From Macrococcoides bohemicum (lineage in GTDB: Bacteria; Bacillota; Bacilli; Staphylococcales; Staphylococcaceae): a DNA stretch of 64,000 bases. The notes beneath the pieces are model-generated. The model had not been told where the DNA came from and ran no database searches. It was given only the letters and a program-made list of their open reading frames with translations. The DNA lies in NCBI RefSeq assembly GCF_003259675.1, contig NZ_PZJG01000004.1, forward strand, positions 124,001-188,000, read 5' to 3'. A program made the position numbers and the translations under genes. Shown piece by piece: positions 43,948-54,249 of this stretch (position 1 is the first letter of the stretch; every line of letters begins with the position of its first letter).

Positions 43948-45477
43948 TTATAACTTAACTTTAATATTTTTTTCAGCACCATTGCGAATAATTGTCATAG
44001 TAATTGTATCGCCAATTTTCTTTTCATTAAATAGGATTTTTCTAAAATGGATTTTAGATTTAATTTCTTTGCTATCTATTACTTTAATGATATCACCTAG
44101 CATTAGTCCACTTTTCTCTGCTAAAGAGTTTGGTTCTATCTCGATAATTTCTACGCCAGTTTGATTAGTTGGAGAGTTAGGATCATTTGGGTTACTATAC
44201 GTACCCACATCTTTAATCATGATACCCATTTTTGGGCGATTTATACTACCCTTTTGTTCAAGTTCCTTTAATACTTTTTTTACTTCGTTGGTAGGGATAC
44301 TAAATGCGATACCTTCTACGCCGTCCATAGAAATCTTCATTGAATTCAGACCAATCATCTTTCCTTCTTTATTTAATAAAGGACCCCCAGAATTTCCTGG
44401 ATTAATTGCAGCATCAGTTTGTAATACATTCATTTCCCAATCATAAATCTCATCACCATCAATGTCTACCGGTACATTACGTGATAAACCAGATATAATT
44501 CCAGAAGATGCACTTCCTGCAAACATTTGTCCTAAAGGACTACCTAGTGCAATAACTTCTTGACCAGGTTCTAAATGATTACTATTTGTCATCTCTATAA
44601 CTGAGTTTATATTACCTTTTGGAATTGTAAGTATAGCCATATCAGTCCAGACATCGTAGCCTATCATCTTTGCTTTTTCTTTCTTTCCTTCATAAGTCAC
44701 TTCAATCTCATTGGCTTTACCTACAACATGATAGTTTGTTAGTATATATGCTAAATTCTTTTCTGTTTTATAGATAATACCTGTACCAATACCCACCTCT
44801 TCAGGCGCTTTCACTGCACTCTCAGGATCTATCGTCTCACTATCAGTAGCTTTTTTTAGATTTGTAATACTCACCACATTTTTTATATTTTTTTTAATTG
44901 CTTGTTCAGTAGAAGTTTTAACTTCAGGTTGTTTAGTGATTTCTTGTGGCTTCGAATTAAACAAGCTCATGAGTAATATACCGATCAATATACCAGCAAG
45001 TGTACCCATCAAAATTTTTGGCAGTTGTGAACCAAAAGAACGATTTTCTTTTCTATTTTTATTATCATCATTTATTTCATTTCTACTGAAAGATGCTTCT
45101 ACTAATTCTTTCTCCTCAGAAGTATTATTTATAATATTTTCTTGTTTGAGTAAATGATTACCTTTAGCACTTTCTTCATTCTCAATAGGCTTTGTTACTT
45201 CTACAGTCTTTTTCATATTAGTAGTTTCTTCTGTATCAATTGAGTCACTGTTAATATTTACATCTTTATTTACATTAATAGTGTGATTATCTTTGTCATT
45301 ATTTATTATTGTATCATCCACTATTTCTACGTCTTCTTTGGGAGTTATCGTTTCTATTATATTATCTTTTTTATGTAAATACGGATAAATCATTCTGACT
45401 TTCTGACCATTAAAGAACAATCGTTTAGGTCTACTGTAATTTTTCTTTTTAATGACAATTTTATGTTTATGCTGCAT
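43948..45477 (-). CDS. htrA: HtrA-type membrane serine protease
   Basis: A 509-residue protease. A long charged cytosolic N-terminus (about 1-145, Asn/Asp/Glu-rich) precedes one membrane helix (LMGTLAGILIGILLMSLF), an outside trypsin-like domain with triad His in LTNYHVVG, Asp in DVWTDMAILT and Ser362 in NPGNSGGPL, and a C-terminal PDZ domain (about 400-509). It degrades or refolds misfolded surface proteins. Start ATG 45477 lies after GGAGGAA; an in-frame ATG at 45489 overlaps that site. It is upstream of ktrD and downstream of the terC terminator hairpin. Confidence 0.92.
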   Translation of the reverse strand: MQHKHKIVIKKKNYSRPKRLFFNGQKVRMIYPYLHKKDNIIETITPKEDVEIVDDTIINNDKDNHTINVNKDVNINSDSIDTEETTNMKKTVEVTKPIENEESAKGNHLLKQENIINNTSEEKELVEASFSRNEINDDNKNRKENRSFGSQLPKILMGTLAGILIGILLMSLFNSKPQEITKQPEVKTSTEQAIKKNIKNVVSITNLKKATDSETIDPESAVKAPEEVGIGTGIIYKTEKNLAYILTNYHVVGKANEIEVTYEGKKEKAKMIGYDVWTDMAILTIPKGNINSVIEMTNSNHLEPGQEVIALGSPLGQMFAGSASSGIISGLSRNVPVDIDGDEIYDWEMNVLQTDAAINPGNSGGPLLNKEGKMIGLNSMKISMDGVEGIAFSIPTNEVKKVLKELEQKGSINRPKMGIMIKDVGTYSNPNDPNSPTNQTGVEIIEIEPNSLAEKSGLMLGDIIKVIDSKEIKSKIHFRKILFNEKKIGDTITMTIIRNGAEKNIKVKL

Positions 45478-45492
45478 GATTTCCTCCATAAA

Positions 45493-45534
45493 AAAACTTA
45501 GTGTGTCTATTATAATATAGTTACACTAAGTTTT
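45493..45534 (-). terminator. Terminator of terC-like gene in front of htrA
   Basis: The arms 45493-45504 and 45523-45534 (AAAACTTAGTGT and complement) form a 12-bp stem with an 18-nt loop, ending in a T-run on the minus strand only about 15 bp before the htrA start. The loop contains TATAAT on the minus strand, so the htrA promoter may overlap this terminator. Confidence 0.75.
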
Positions 45535-45554
45535 ATATGATATATCAAGTTTTT

Positions 45555-46328
45555 TTATGCATTTGATTGTTTTTTCTTACCGCTAAACCAGCCTATTGCT
45601 AATATCAATAATAGTACGCCCCAGAAAGTTATTTGCCATGGCATACTGTGTGGAAATTCGTGAGGTAATATATGAATTGATTCATGGGCAAGTACCATCA
45701 CGACTAACTTCACGCCAACCCAACCGACGATCGCAAATGCTGCTGCTTCTAATGAAGGATTATCATGCAGTAGTTTCACAAACCAGGTTGCTGCAAATCT
45801 CATGATAATAACACCTAGCATACCACCGGTGAACATCACTAAAAATTGTCCTAAATTCATCCCACCAAATTGTGGTCCAACTTCTGGTAATGTTAAAGCA
45901 ATTGCAATAGCTGCGAGCATAGAATCGATTGCAAATGCAATGTCTGCAAACTCTACTTTCGCAACTGTCATCCAGAAGCCACTGCCCTTTTTACTATATT
46001 TTTCTAGTTCTGCTTCTTCAGCTTCACTTGTAGCATCACCTGTCTTAAAATATTCGTATAAATTTTTTATCGACATAAATAGTAAGTATGCAGCACCTAA
46101 TGCTTGTATTTGCCAAAACTTAGCAAGATAAGCAATGGCAAATAATGATGCAAATCTAAATACAAATGCTCCGAGTAATCCATAAAATAACGCTTTCTTT
46201 CTTTCATCTTCAGGTAAATGTTTCACCATTACTGCCATAACGATAGCATTATCAGCTGCAAGTAATCCTTCTAAAACGACAAGAACTATTACAACCCACG
46301 CGTACGTTATTAATATTGACATATCCAT
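45555..46328 (-). CDS. TerC-family membrane protein
   Basis: A 257-residue protein with about seven membrane helices. Conserved acidic residues in EGLLAADNAIVMAVMVKHLP and KVEFADIAFAIDSMLAAIA mark the TerC/YceF-YjbE family, linked in Bacillus to Mn2+ export for exoenzyme metalation. Start: ATG 46328 with GGAG seven bases upstream; earlier in-frame codons to 46346 would include that site. It is downstream of prfC with its own terminator. Whether it moves Mn2+ here is inferred from family. Confidence 0.88.
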   Translation of the reverse strand: MDMSILITYAWVVIVLVVLEGLLAADNAIVMAVMVKHLPEDERKKALFYGLLGAFVFRFASLFAIAYLAKFWQIQALGAAYLLFMSIKNLYEYFKTGDATSEAEEAELEKYSKKGSGFWMTVAKVEFADIAFAIDSMLAAIAIALTLPEVGPQFGGMNLGQFLVMFTGGMLGVIIMRFAATWFVKLLHDNPSLEAAAFAIVGWVGVKLVVMVLAHESIHILPHEFPHSMPWQITFWGVLLLILAIGWFSGKKKQSNA

Positions 46329-46406
46329 CTTCTCACTCCGTATCATTTATATAAATGTTAATGACTGTATTATACGCCTTTAATTGATTTTATATTGTAA
46401 ATCTGC

Positions 46407-47969
46407 TTATAACAAACTGTATAACTTAATCTCTGGAAACTTATCCAGGAACCAGCGTGTAGCAAATTCATTTTCAAATAAAAATACTTTATTCCCATAT
46501 CGATCATCTACTAATATTGAACGACTTCCGTTCATAATGTCTTTAATATCTTCTTCATTTTCAATCCAGCGTGCTATTTTACGTCCTACTGGTTCCATAA
46601 TGACATCAACATTATATTCATTTTTCATGCGGTGCTCGAACACCTCAAACTGAAGTTGTCCAACTGCTCCAAGTATAATTTGATTCGTATGCAGTGTTCT
46701 GTATAGTTGAATCGCACCTTCTTGTACAAGCTGCTCTATTCCTTTATGAAAATGTTTTTGTTTTAACACGTTTTTAGGGCTTACTTTCATAAAGATTTCA
46801 GGTGTAAACTGAGGTAACTTTTCAAATTTAAATTTCTGATTACCACCAACGACTGTATCTCCAATCTGGAAATTTCCTGAATCATATAACCCGATAATAT
46901 CACCACTAACAGCATGATTCACCGTTTTAGTATCGTCAGCCATAAATGATGTAGAACGAGATATTTTCATCTTTTTATCTGTACGTGTAAGTTTCACATC
47001 CATACCACGTTCAAAAGCACCACTCACGACACGCATAAATGCAATTCTATCTCGATGTAAAGGATTCATATTTGCTTGAATTTTAAAGATAAATCCAGAA
47101 AAGGCTTCTTCAAATGGAGAAACAACTTCTCCTTCTTCAGTTTTTCGTCCACTTGGCATCGGTGCATGATCTACATAGGCATTTAAGAAGTTTTGTACAC
47201 CAAAGTTTGCTAATGCCGAACCAAAGAACACGGGTGTTAAATCACCTGTTAATAATTTTTCGTTATCGAAAGTTTCCCCTGCACCGTCAACTAACATCAG
47301 TTCTTCAACTGCTTGTTCGAAAGCAGAATCATTTGAAATGGCATGTTCTTCAATAAGTTCGTAATCTTCATTTAAATGTAAAATATTCTGTTCATCACGG
47401 AAAGGTTCGATCGTTTTCTCTTTTCGGTCAATGATACCGAAGAATGATTGACCCATTCCAATCGGCCAGTTCATAGGATATGTTTCAATTTCTAAAGTCT
47501 TTTCAATTTCTTCTAATAATTCAAAGGGCTCTTTACCAACACGATCAAGTTTATTGATGAATGTAAAAATTGGAATACCACGCATCTTACAAACTTTGAA
47601 TAACTTTAATGTTTGAGGTTCAATCCCTTTAGCAACGTCTATTACCATGACTGCGCTATCCACTGCCATTAACGTACGATAAGTATCTTCTGAGAAATCT
47701 TCATGTCCTGGCGTATCTAAAATATTGATTTTAAAGTTATCATAATCAAATTGCATAACAGAACTTGTTACAGAAATACCACGTTCTTTTTCAACATCCA
47801 TCCAATCACTCGTTGCAAACTTACCTGTCTTTTTACCTTTAACTGTACCCGCTTCACGAATCGCACCACCGAATAATAACAACTTCTCTGTCAAAGTTGT
47901 TTTACCAGCATCCGGGTGAGAGATGATAGCAAATGTCTTTCTTATTTCTACTTCTTGTTTTAATGTCAT
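46407..47969 (-). CDS. prfC: Peptide chain release factor 3
   Basis: A 520-residue translational GTPase that recycles RF1/RF2 from the ribosome. G1 [16 protein letters not shown]2/G3 region [13 protein letters not shown] and [15 protein letters not shown]4 INKLDR, and the [17 protein letters not shown] stretch are as in RF3. Start ATG 47969 behind AAGGAGTG; an extension to 47999 would begin inside the upstream gene. It follows yueH by 11 bp and so belongs to the murE-yueH-prfC unit. Confidence 0.95.
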   Translation of the reverse strand: MTLKQEVEIRKTFAIISHPDAGKTTLTEKLLLFGGAIREAGTVKGKKTGKFATSDWMDVEKERGISVTSSVMQFDYDNFKINILDTPGHEDFSEDTYRTLMAVDSAVMVIDVAKGIEPQTLKLFKVCKMRGIPIFTFINKLDRVGKEPFELLEEIEKTLEIETYPMNWPIGMGQSFFGIIDRKEKTIEPFRDEQNILHLNEDYELIEEHAISNDSAFEQAVEELMLVDGAGETFDNEKLLTGDLTPVFFGSALANFGVQNFLNAYVDHAPMPSGRKTEEGEVVSPFEEAFSGFIFKIQANMNPLHRDRIAFMRVVSGAFERGMDVKLTRTDKKMKISRSTSFMADDTKTVNHAVSGDIIGLYDSGNFQIGDTVVGGNQKFKFEKLPQFTPEIFMKVSPKNVLKQKHFHKGIEQLVQEGAIQLYRTLHTNQIILGAVGQLQFEVFEHRMKNEYNVDVIMEPVGRKIARWIENEEDIKDIMNGSRSILVDDRYGNKVFLFENEFATRWFLDKFPEIKLYSLL

Positions 47970-47980
47970 ATTTGCACTCC

Positions 47981-48220
47981 TTATACTTCGCTTGTCCACT
48001 GGGCGATAGATAAAGCCAGTTGATTTGCTTCTTTTTCGTCTAATATATTAAATAAATGGTGATACAGATGGTCCACTAATGCATCACCATAGATATCATA
48101 ATCAAATTGAATAGAAAAGAATATATCCGGTACACTTACAAGAATTGTCTCTTCCTTTTTATTCTCATGGATATATACTTTGCATTGTAATGACTCACCA
48201 TTATTCGTTCTTATTTTCAT
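47981..48220 (-). CDS. YueH-like small protein
   Basis: A 79-residue soluble protein starting [24 protein letters not shown] and containing [21 protein letters not shown]. It resembles the YueH family encoded between murE and prfC in staphylococci; function unknown. Start ATG 48220 with GGGAG about nine bases upstream overlaps the end of murE by 20 bp, so translation is probably coupled. Confidence 0.7.
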   Translation of the reverse strand: MKIRTNNGESLQCKVYIHENKKEETILVSVPDIFFSIQFDYDIYGDALVDHLYHHLFNILDEKEANQLALSIAQWTSEV

Positions 48221-49697
48221 TCTTTTCTCTCCCATATTTTTCATATGCTGCTTCAAGACCAATTAAATCATCTCTATGTGGTACTTTTTTATAACCTGGC
48301 ATTATCTGATAAGGTTCACGACCTTTAGATGCAAGTACTATCATATCACCTGGTTCGCTCACTTCAATTGCATGACGTATGCCTTCAGCACGATCTAAAA
48401 AAGAAACATATTGATCATGCGTAACACCTTTCTCTAATGCATCTGTTAACTTTTTAGGATCATCATTTGCCGGATTGTCCGGAGTGAATATCACATAATC
48501 AGCACGACAAGCAATCGCACCCATTTCAGGCGTCTTTGTTAAATCTCTTTCACCTGCCATACCTACTAGAAAAATAAGCTTTCTTTTCTTAAATGGTTCA
48601 ACAGCATCAATTAACTTATTCATACCGTCAGGTGTATGTGCATAATCTATAATAAGATCAACCGGTAAATTTCTGTCTAAAACTTCCAAGCGACCTTCTA
48701 CTGGGTTTAAACGTTCAGTAGCCTGTGCTAGTGTCTCAATATCATGCCCTTGTGTCCACATCGCACATAGTGCCGCAAGCATATTATACACATTAAATCG
48801 ACCAATATAAGGGCAACGAATCATTGTGGTGCCATCTGGTGTCTGTAAATCAAACTGAATGCCCTCTAAACTTTCATGTATATGCTCTGCTTTAAAATCA
48901 CAGTCATTTTCAATACCATATGTGATTACCTCTCTAGGAGAAGCAATGATAAGTTCGGATAAATAATCATCATCGCCATTGATAATGGCATATTTAGGTT
49001 GAGTGTAATCATTACCAAGTTGAGCAAACAGCAACGATTTATGGAATCCATATCGTTGCATCGTCTGATGAAAATCTAAATGATCTTGTGTCAGATTGGT
49101 AAATATTGCTGCATCAATATCAACACCGTTCGTTCTGCCAAGTGCCAGACCATGACTACTCATCTCCATTGACATTGCCTTAGCACCTTTTTTTTGTGCG
49201 TCCTTAATATGTTGATTTAATGTGATTGTTTCTGGTGTGGAGTTCGAACCTTTAGCGACCTCTTCATTATACTGAAATCCATTTGTTCCCAAATAAGCTG
49301 AATTAATATGTAATGCTCTATGGATATGATGAATCATCGTGGCAACACTTGTCTTACCATTAGTTCCCGTCACACCATATGTCGTTAATTTCTGGCTAGG
49401 GAAATCCATGAGAAATTGACCGAAAATATTTGCGACTTTAAGTGTGTCTTTAACAACAACTTGACCTACATCCTGAGGTAATCCATCAATGAAATGATCA
49501 ACAACAATCATTCTACAACCTTGTGCTATAACATTCGGAATGAATTTATGACTATCAACGGTATATCCATGACTTGCGACGAATACAGAATCTGCATTTG
49601 CCTGTCTTGAATCTACTACAATATTAGTAACTTGTTCAGGAAATTGACCATATATTTTCTTCGCTTTAATCACTTTCAATAGTTCTTTCGTATCCAT
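48201..49697 (-). CDS. murE: UDP-MurNAc-L-Ala-D-Glu:L-lysine ligase
   Basis: A 498-residue Mur ligase that adds the third amino acid of the peptidoglycan stem. Seen: ATP loop [18 protein letters not shown], the carbamylated-lysine region, NSTPETITL, and DNPANDDP near residue 405. The DNPA motif is that of L-lysine-specific MurE (DAP enzymes have DNPR), which fits a Staphylococcaceae host. Start ATG 49697 behind AAAGGAGG; a TATAAT on the minus strand at 49726-49731 may be its -10. It is divergent from an ABC transporter operon. Confidence 0.96.
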   Translation of the reverse strand: MDTKELLKVIKAKKIYGQFPEQVTNIVVDSRQANADSVFVASHGYTVDSHKFIPNVIAQGCRMIVVDHFIDGLPQDVGQVVVKDTLKVANIFGQFLMDFPSQKLTTYGVTGTNGKTSVATMIHHIHRALHINSAYLGTNGFQYNEEVAKGSNSTPETITLNQHIKDAQKKGAKAMSMEMSSHGLALGRTNGVDIDAAIFTNLTQDHLDFHQTMQRYGFHKSLLFAQLGNDYTQPKYAIINGDDDYLSELIIASPREVITYGIENDCDFKAEHIHESLEGIQFDLQTPDGTTMIRCPYIGRFNVYNMLAALCAMWTQGHDIETLAQATERLNPVEGRLEVLDRNLPVDLIIDYAHTPDGMNKLIDAVEPFKKRKLIFLVGMAGERDLTKTPEMGAIACRADYVIFTPDNPANDDPKKLTDALEKGVTHDQYVSFLDRAEGIRHAIEVSEPGDMIVLASKGREPYQIMPGYKKVPHRDDLIGLEAAYEKYGREKNENKNE

Positions 49698-49767
49698 TAA
49701 GTGACCTCCTTTAGTTCAATTCTTAATTATACACTTTTTTAAAACATTCGCCTATACAAGTTAAACA

Positions 49768-49796
49768 TGTTCATTCAAAATAAATAAGCGTATAAT
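49768..49796 (+). promoter_or_regulatory. Promoter of the ABC exporter operon
   Basis: TATAAT (49791-49796) lies 17 bp after TGTTCA (49768-49773); an AAAGGAGG site precedes the ATG at 49822. The -10 is perfect and the -35 weak. Confidence 0.6.
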
Positions 49797-49821
49797 AAAA
49801 ATAAAATTAAAGGAGGTTATT

Positions 49822-50535
49822 ATGTCAAAAGTAATTGTGAGTCAACTTTCAAAATCCTTTAATCATCAAAAAATACTTAATGATATCAGTTTTTCCGTAA
49901 ATAGTGGCGAACGTATAGGCATAGTTGGCGCTTCTGGTTCAGGCAAAACGACACTTATTCAATGTATGCTTGGCATATTAAATAGTGATAGCGGTAATGT
50001 TACGATAGACGATCATTTTATGCCACATCTTAAATCATTACAAAACATTGGTTATATGGCTCAGTCTGATGCATTATATGAAGATTTAACTGGTCTTGAA
50101 AACCTCAGATTCTTCGGTAAACTCTATCGAATGAATAAAAAAGAATTACAAGCAGCAATTGATGATGTAGCAAAAATTACTGAATTGACTTCTCATCTCA
50201 ATAAGCGGGTAGCTCAATACTCCGGAGGTATGAAACGCAGATTATCACTTGCCATCAGTTTATTACATCAACCACATCTTTTAATTTTAGATGAACCGAC
50301 TGTTGGCATTGATCCTATACTAAAACGTAAAATATGGCAGTCATTTAATGATTTAAATAGAAACGGTATAACAATCATCATTACTACGCATGTAATGGAA
50401 GAAGCTGAGGCATGTGATAAATTACTATTGCTATATAACAGTGAAATGATAGGTTTTGGTTCACCTCTTCGTCTTAAAGCACATTATCAGGTCGATACAA
50501 TCGAAGATATATTTATCAAAGTAGGTGAATTGTAA
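49822..50535 (+). CDS. ABC transporter ATP-binding protein
   Basis: A 237-residue ATPase with Walker A GASGSGKTTLIQ, Q-loop in GYMAQSDALYED, signature YSGGMKRRLSLA, Walker B LLILDEPTVGID and the switch His in ITTHVMEE. This is the DrrA/CcmA-like drug and lipid export group. It pairs with the ABC-2 permease that overlaps its stop (TAATG). No two-component system is adjacent. The substrate is unknown; antibiotic or lipid efflux is possible. Confidence 0.9.
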   Translation: MSKVIVSQLSKSFNHQKILNDISFSVNSGERIGIVGASGSGKTTLIQCMLGILNSDSGNVTIDDHFMPHLKSLQNIGYMAQSDALYEDLTGLENLRFFGKLYRMNKKELQAAIDDVAKITELTSHLNKRVAQYSGGMKRRLSLAISLLHQPHLLILDEPTVGIDPILKRKIWQSFNDLNRNGITIIITTHVMEEAEACDKLLLLYNSEMIGFGSPLRLKAHYQVDTIEDIFIKVGEL

Positions 50536-51722
50536 TGAAAATATTAACAATCGCACAACGCATTATCACTCAAATTATTCGTGATAAACGCACGTTACTG
50601 CTTTTATTTATAGCACCTATTATGTTACTTACTTTACTTCATTATATATTTCAGACAGTTGATGAAGGAGAAGTACGCGTTGGAATATATCATATTCCTG
50701 AAGAACTTAATAAACAGTTAAAAGAAAATGATATAGAAAGCGTCAAGATTAGTTCAACAGAAAATTTAAAATATACGATTGAAGATAAAAATCTTGATGG
50801 CATTATTATCTCTAATAAAAAAACCATTGAAATTTATTATACAAATCTAGATACTAACAAAAATTTAAAGTTAAAATCAGCGATACAAGGGTATAAAATT
50901 AAAACAAAATTTTCAAAGTCTCAAATTGTCATTGATAATATGCAACAGAAATTTGAAGATATTAATCAGCAGATGGATAAATTAAAAGATCAATTAAAAA
51001 ATTTAGGTCCTTTATTAGATCGTGTTGGAATAGACTTGCCACAAACTAATAACAAAGACAAAAAGTCAGATGCAAATGACGATGTATTATTTAAGTCACA
51101 CTACATTTATGGGGATAAAAATAGTAATTACTTTGATATGATCAATCCAGTAATGATTGCTTTCTTCATCTTTTTCTTTACATTCTTAATTTCAGGAATT
51201 ACATTGTTAAAAGAACGCACGACCGGTACATTAAATAAATTACTTTCAACGCCTATCAAAAGATATGAAATTGTATTAGGATATATGCTAGGTTTCTCAT
51301 TGTTTGGCACTATTCAAACTGTTATGCTAGTGCTATATGCAGTATATATATTAAAAATGGAAGTTGCAGGTTCAATATCGCTACTCATCATTAGCAATAT
51401 CATACTTGCATTTGTTGCGCTTAGCTTAGGTTTATTCATCTCAACTTTTGCAAAATCAGAATTCCAGATGATACAATTTATTCCACTCATCATTGTACCT
51501 CAACTACTGTTTAGTGGTATTATACCTTTAGAGAATATGCACAAATTTTTACAAATCATAAGTTATTTAATGCCACTTAAGTTTGGTGCAGATAATTTAT
51601 CACGTATCATGTTAAAAGGTCAAAGTATTGAAATTATTCCTAACATAATAATATTAATCTTTATCTTCATCTTTTTAATGATACTTAATATCACATTATT
51701 AAAACGTTATCGTAATATATAA
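50535..51722 (+). CDS. ABC-2 type permease
   Basis: A 395-residue membrane protein: one helix near the N-terminus (about 20-42), a large outside domain of some 150 residues with a coiled-coil-like stretch (DNMQQKFEDINQQMDKLKDQ), and five helices in the C-terminal half (from about residue 205), including FFIFFFTFLISGITLLKERTTGTLNKLL. This is the ABC-2 (YhgE/DrrB-like) export permease design. It is translationally coupled to the ATPase gene. The substrate is unknown. Confidence 0.88.
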   Translation: MKILTIAQRIITQIIRDKRTLLLLFIAPIMLLTLLHYIFQTVDEGEVRVGIYHIPEELNKQLKENDIESVKISSTENLKYTIEDKNLDGIIISNKKTIEIYYTNLDTNKNLKLKSAIQGYKIKTKFSKSQIVIDNMQQKFEDINQQMDKLKDQLKNLGPLLDRVGIDLPQTNNKDKKSDANDDVLFKSHYIYGDKNSNYFDMINPVMIAFFIFFFTFLISGITLLKERTTGTLNKLLSTPIKRYEIVLGYMLGFSLFGTIQTVMLVLYAVYILKMEVAGSISLLIISNIILAFVALSLGLFISTFAKSEFQMIQFIPLIIVPQLLFSGIIPLENMHKFLQIISYLMPLKFGADNLSRIMLKGQSIEIIPNIIILIFIFIFLMILNITLLKRYRNI

Positions 51723-51865
51723 TGCGTAGAATCATATTTAAAAGACACGTTTTGTAAAGAATAAACAAAATTATTGTAATTTTTATGTAATTTTCAAAAA
51801 ATATTACCACATCAATGTGATAATAAGATAGAACTACAATAAATTAAATGAATCGGAGTGTCATT

Positions 51866-53035
51866 ATGCTGATTAAAAATAAAAAAATACTGATTTTGAC
51901 AGGTTCTTTCGGCAATGGTCATATTTCAGTGACAAATGCACTTGTTAATCAATTTAATAAAATGCACTTACCGAACGTTACTGTAATAGAACATGATTTG
52001 TTTCAGGAAGCACATCCTATTATTAATAGTATTGCCAAGAAATACTATATTAATAGTTATAAATATTTCCGTAGATCATATGAATATTTCTACTATGCAA
52101 GACCAGAGAGAACTGAATCTTGCTTTTATAAATATTATGGATTGAATAAACTTGTAAATCTTATCATTAAAGAAAAGCCGGATTTAATTCTCTTAACGTT
52201 CCCTACACCTGTTGTATCCATTTTAAAACGTGATTTCAATATTCAAACACCCGTTTGTACAGTTATTACAGACTACCGTCTACATAAAAACTGGATAACA
52301 CCAGACTCGGAACAATATTTTGTTGCGACAGAAGATTTGAAACAAGAATTACTTGCAATCGGCGTTCCGGATACGAATGTATTTGTTACCGGAATCCCAA
52401 TCCATGAAAAATTTAATCTATCTGTTGATAGAGATGCATGGTTAAAGCAACACGGACTAGATCCAAATAAAAAAACATTGCTGATGGTAGCTGGTGCATT
52501 TGGTGTGATGGAAGGTTTCAATGAAATGCTTTCTGCTTTAGTTGACAAGAGTAATCATCAGTTTGTGGTAGTATGTGGTAAGAATCAATCACTTGTCTCA
52601 AAATTACAGCAGCAATTTAAAGGGAAAAATGTTTTAGTAATGGGATATACACAAGAGATGGCTGAATGGATGTCAGCAAGTGACCTCATGTTAACAAAGC
52701 CTGGTGGTATTACCATTACCGAAAGTTTATGTAAAAGTATTCCACTCGTATTCTTTAATCCTGCACCAGGACAAGAAGGAGAAAATGCAGTTTATTTTAG
52801 TAATAAAGGTTATGCACGTATTACCCATTCCTATGCTGAAACAATTCATGTCACATTAGATTTGTTAAATCACGAACGAGAGCTAGAACGCTTAGTTCAA
52901 AATATGAAAAAAGATTACATTCCAAATTCTGCACAAAACATCTGTAGTTCTATTATCGAAATATTAAACGCATCACTCATCCAAAATGATATTCAATCGA
53001 AAGCGAGATTATATGCGAGACTCTTCGCGAAATAG
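51866..53035 (+). CDS. ugtP: Processive diacylglycerol glucosyltransferase
   Basis: A 389-residue GT28-family enzyme (UgtP/YpfP) that transfers two glucoses from UDP-Glc to diacylglycerol, making the glycolipid anchor of lipoteichoic acid on the inner membrane face. Seen: ILTGSFGNGHISVTNALV at the N-terminus, ITDYRLHKNWITPDSEQYFVA, and the donor-binding TKPGGITITESL near residue 285. Start ATG 51866 behind CGGAGTG; an ATG at 51848 would include that site. It overlaps ltaA by 23 bp. Confidence 0.95.
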   Translation: MLIKNKKILILTGSFGNGHISVTNALVNQFNKMHLPNVTVIEHDLFQEAHPIINSIAKKYYINSYKYFRRSYEYFYYARPERTESCFYKYYGLNKLVNLIIKEKPDLILLTFPTPVVSILKRDFNIQTPVCTVITDYRLHKNWITPDSEQYFVATEDLKQELLAIGVPDTNVFVTGIPIHEKFNLSVDRDAWLKQHGLDPNKKTLLMVAGAFGVMEGFNEMLSALVDKSNHQFVVVCGKNQSLVSKLQQQFKGKNVLVMGYTQEMAEWMSASDLMLTKPGGITITESLCKSIPLVFFNPAPGQEGENAVYFSNKGYARITHSYAETIHVTLDLLNHERELERLVQNMKKDYIPNSAQNICSSIIEILNASLIQNDIQSKARLYARLFAK

Positions 53036-54212
53036 ATTTACTGGCAAAAATTTTTGGTTAATGATTTCGATTTTGTTTTTAATGGAATTTGCACGTGGAA
53101 TGTATGTTTTGAGCTATCTCCCTGTATTGCCGACAACTAATTCTAAAATTACTGTTGGTATCGTTTCTCTTGCCATCACACTTCACTTTATCAGTGATGC
53201 GCTTACTAATTTTGGTATTGGATTTATGCTGAAACGATTTGGTACGAAGAAAGTTTTAAATTTAGGATTTTTATTAGCATTTTTCGGTTTGTCTATTGTA
53301 GTATGCTTCAATAACCCAATTGCTTTAATTATTGCAGCGATACTCACAGGTATTGCTGTAAGTCCAATTTGGGTCATCATGTTAAGTTCAATCGATGATA
53401 CAAAACGGTCTAAACAGATGGGATATGTTTATTTTGCATGGTTAGTCGGCATGATGGCCGGAATGATTGCTATGTACTTAATATTTAAAATCCATCCGAC
53501 AAAATTTACTTTTCTCATGCCAGTATTTGTATTGATTGCATGGTTGCTTTACTTTTTCGTGCATGTAGAAGTCTCATATTTTGAGAAAAAGTCTATAAAG
53601 ACACAATTTGCCCACATCAAACATGTCATGATGCGACACTTAGTATTATTTCCCGGTATTGTATTACAAGGACTTGCTATAGGTATGCTTGTACCAATAT
53701 TACCAAGCTATGCGATAAAAAATCTTCATGTAACAACACTTGAATATACTTATCTATTAATCGCTGGCGGCATAGGTTGTACAATATCAATGCTATTTAT
53801 TTCAAAATTTATGGATGAAGTTTCTAAAATTTATTCTCATATCGTTATATTAACTGGATTTGTCATCTTCGGTGTTGCTATATTTACTATGACGCAAATC
53901 AATAACTATTATCTGGTACTTATAGCAGTTGTGCTTATCGGTATCTTTTATGGCTTATTACTGCCAGGATGGAATGCATTTATGGCGAGTCAGGTGGAAG
54001 CGAAATTGAAAGAGGAATCATGGGGAGTATTTAATTCACTGCAAGGCATTGGCACAATGCTTGGACCTGTTATTGGTGGCGTAATTACAGAAGTATTTCG
54101 TAACACTAATTTTACTTTATTTACTTCAGCTATTTTATTTTTAAGTTTAGCCTTATTTTATGGCATCTATTTTTTAAGAATGCATCATCAGAAAAACAGA
54201 GCTGATCACTAA
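53013..54212 (+). CDS. ltaA: Glycolipid flippase LtaA
   Basis: A 399-residue major-facilitator protein with twelve helices that flips the diglucosyl-diacylglycerol anchor to the outer leaflet for LTA synthesis. The start MRDSSRNRF, followed by LMISILFLMEFARGMYVLSYLPVLP, matches staphylococcal LtaA, as does GIAVSPIWVIMLSSIDDTKRSKQMGYVYF. The start at ATG 53013 lies inside ugtP (23-bp overlap), which implies coupled translation; an earlier in-frame start at 52986 has no support. Ends at a bidirectional terminator. Confidence 0.93.
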   Translation: MRDSSRNRFTGKNFWLMISILFLMEFARGMYVLSYLPVLPTTNSKITVGIVSLAITLHFISDALTNFGIGFMLKRFGTKKVLNLGFLLAFFGLSIVVCFNNPIALIIAAILTGIAVSPIWVIMLSSIDDTKRSKQMGYVYFAWLVGMMAGMIAMYLIFKIHPTKFTFLMPVFVLIAWLLYFFVHVEVSYFEKKSIKTQFAHIKHVMMRHLVLFPGIVLQGLAIGMLVPILPSYAIKNLHVTTLEYTYLLIAGGIGCTISMLFISKFMDEVSKIYSHIVILTGFVIFGVAIFTMTQINNYYLVLIAVVLIGIFYGLLLPGWNAFMASQVEAKLKEESWGVFNSLQGIGTMLGPVIGGVITEVFRNTNFTLFTSAILFLSLALFYGIYFLRMHHQKNRADH

Positions 54213-54232
54213 TGAATCAGCTCTGTTTTAAT
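54195..54232. terminator. Bidirectional terminator between ltaA and gtaB
   Basis: The arms AACAGAGCTGAT (54195-54206) and ATCAGCTCTGTT (54216-54227) form a 12-bp stem with A- and T-runs on the outside, serving both convergent genes. Confidence 0.9.
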
Positions 54233-54249
54233 CTTTATTAACTTGATAA

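Noticed and set aside
39223-49796. Shared TGTTCA-N17-TATAAT promoters at 39223 and 49768 as a regulon signal
   Set aside because: Two weak -35 matches are too few; the spacers have nothing else in common.
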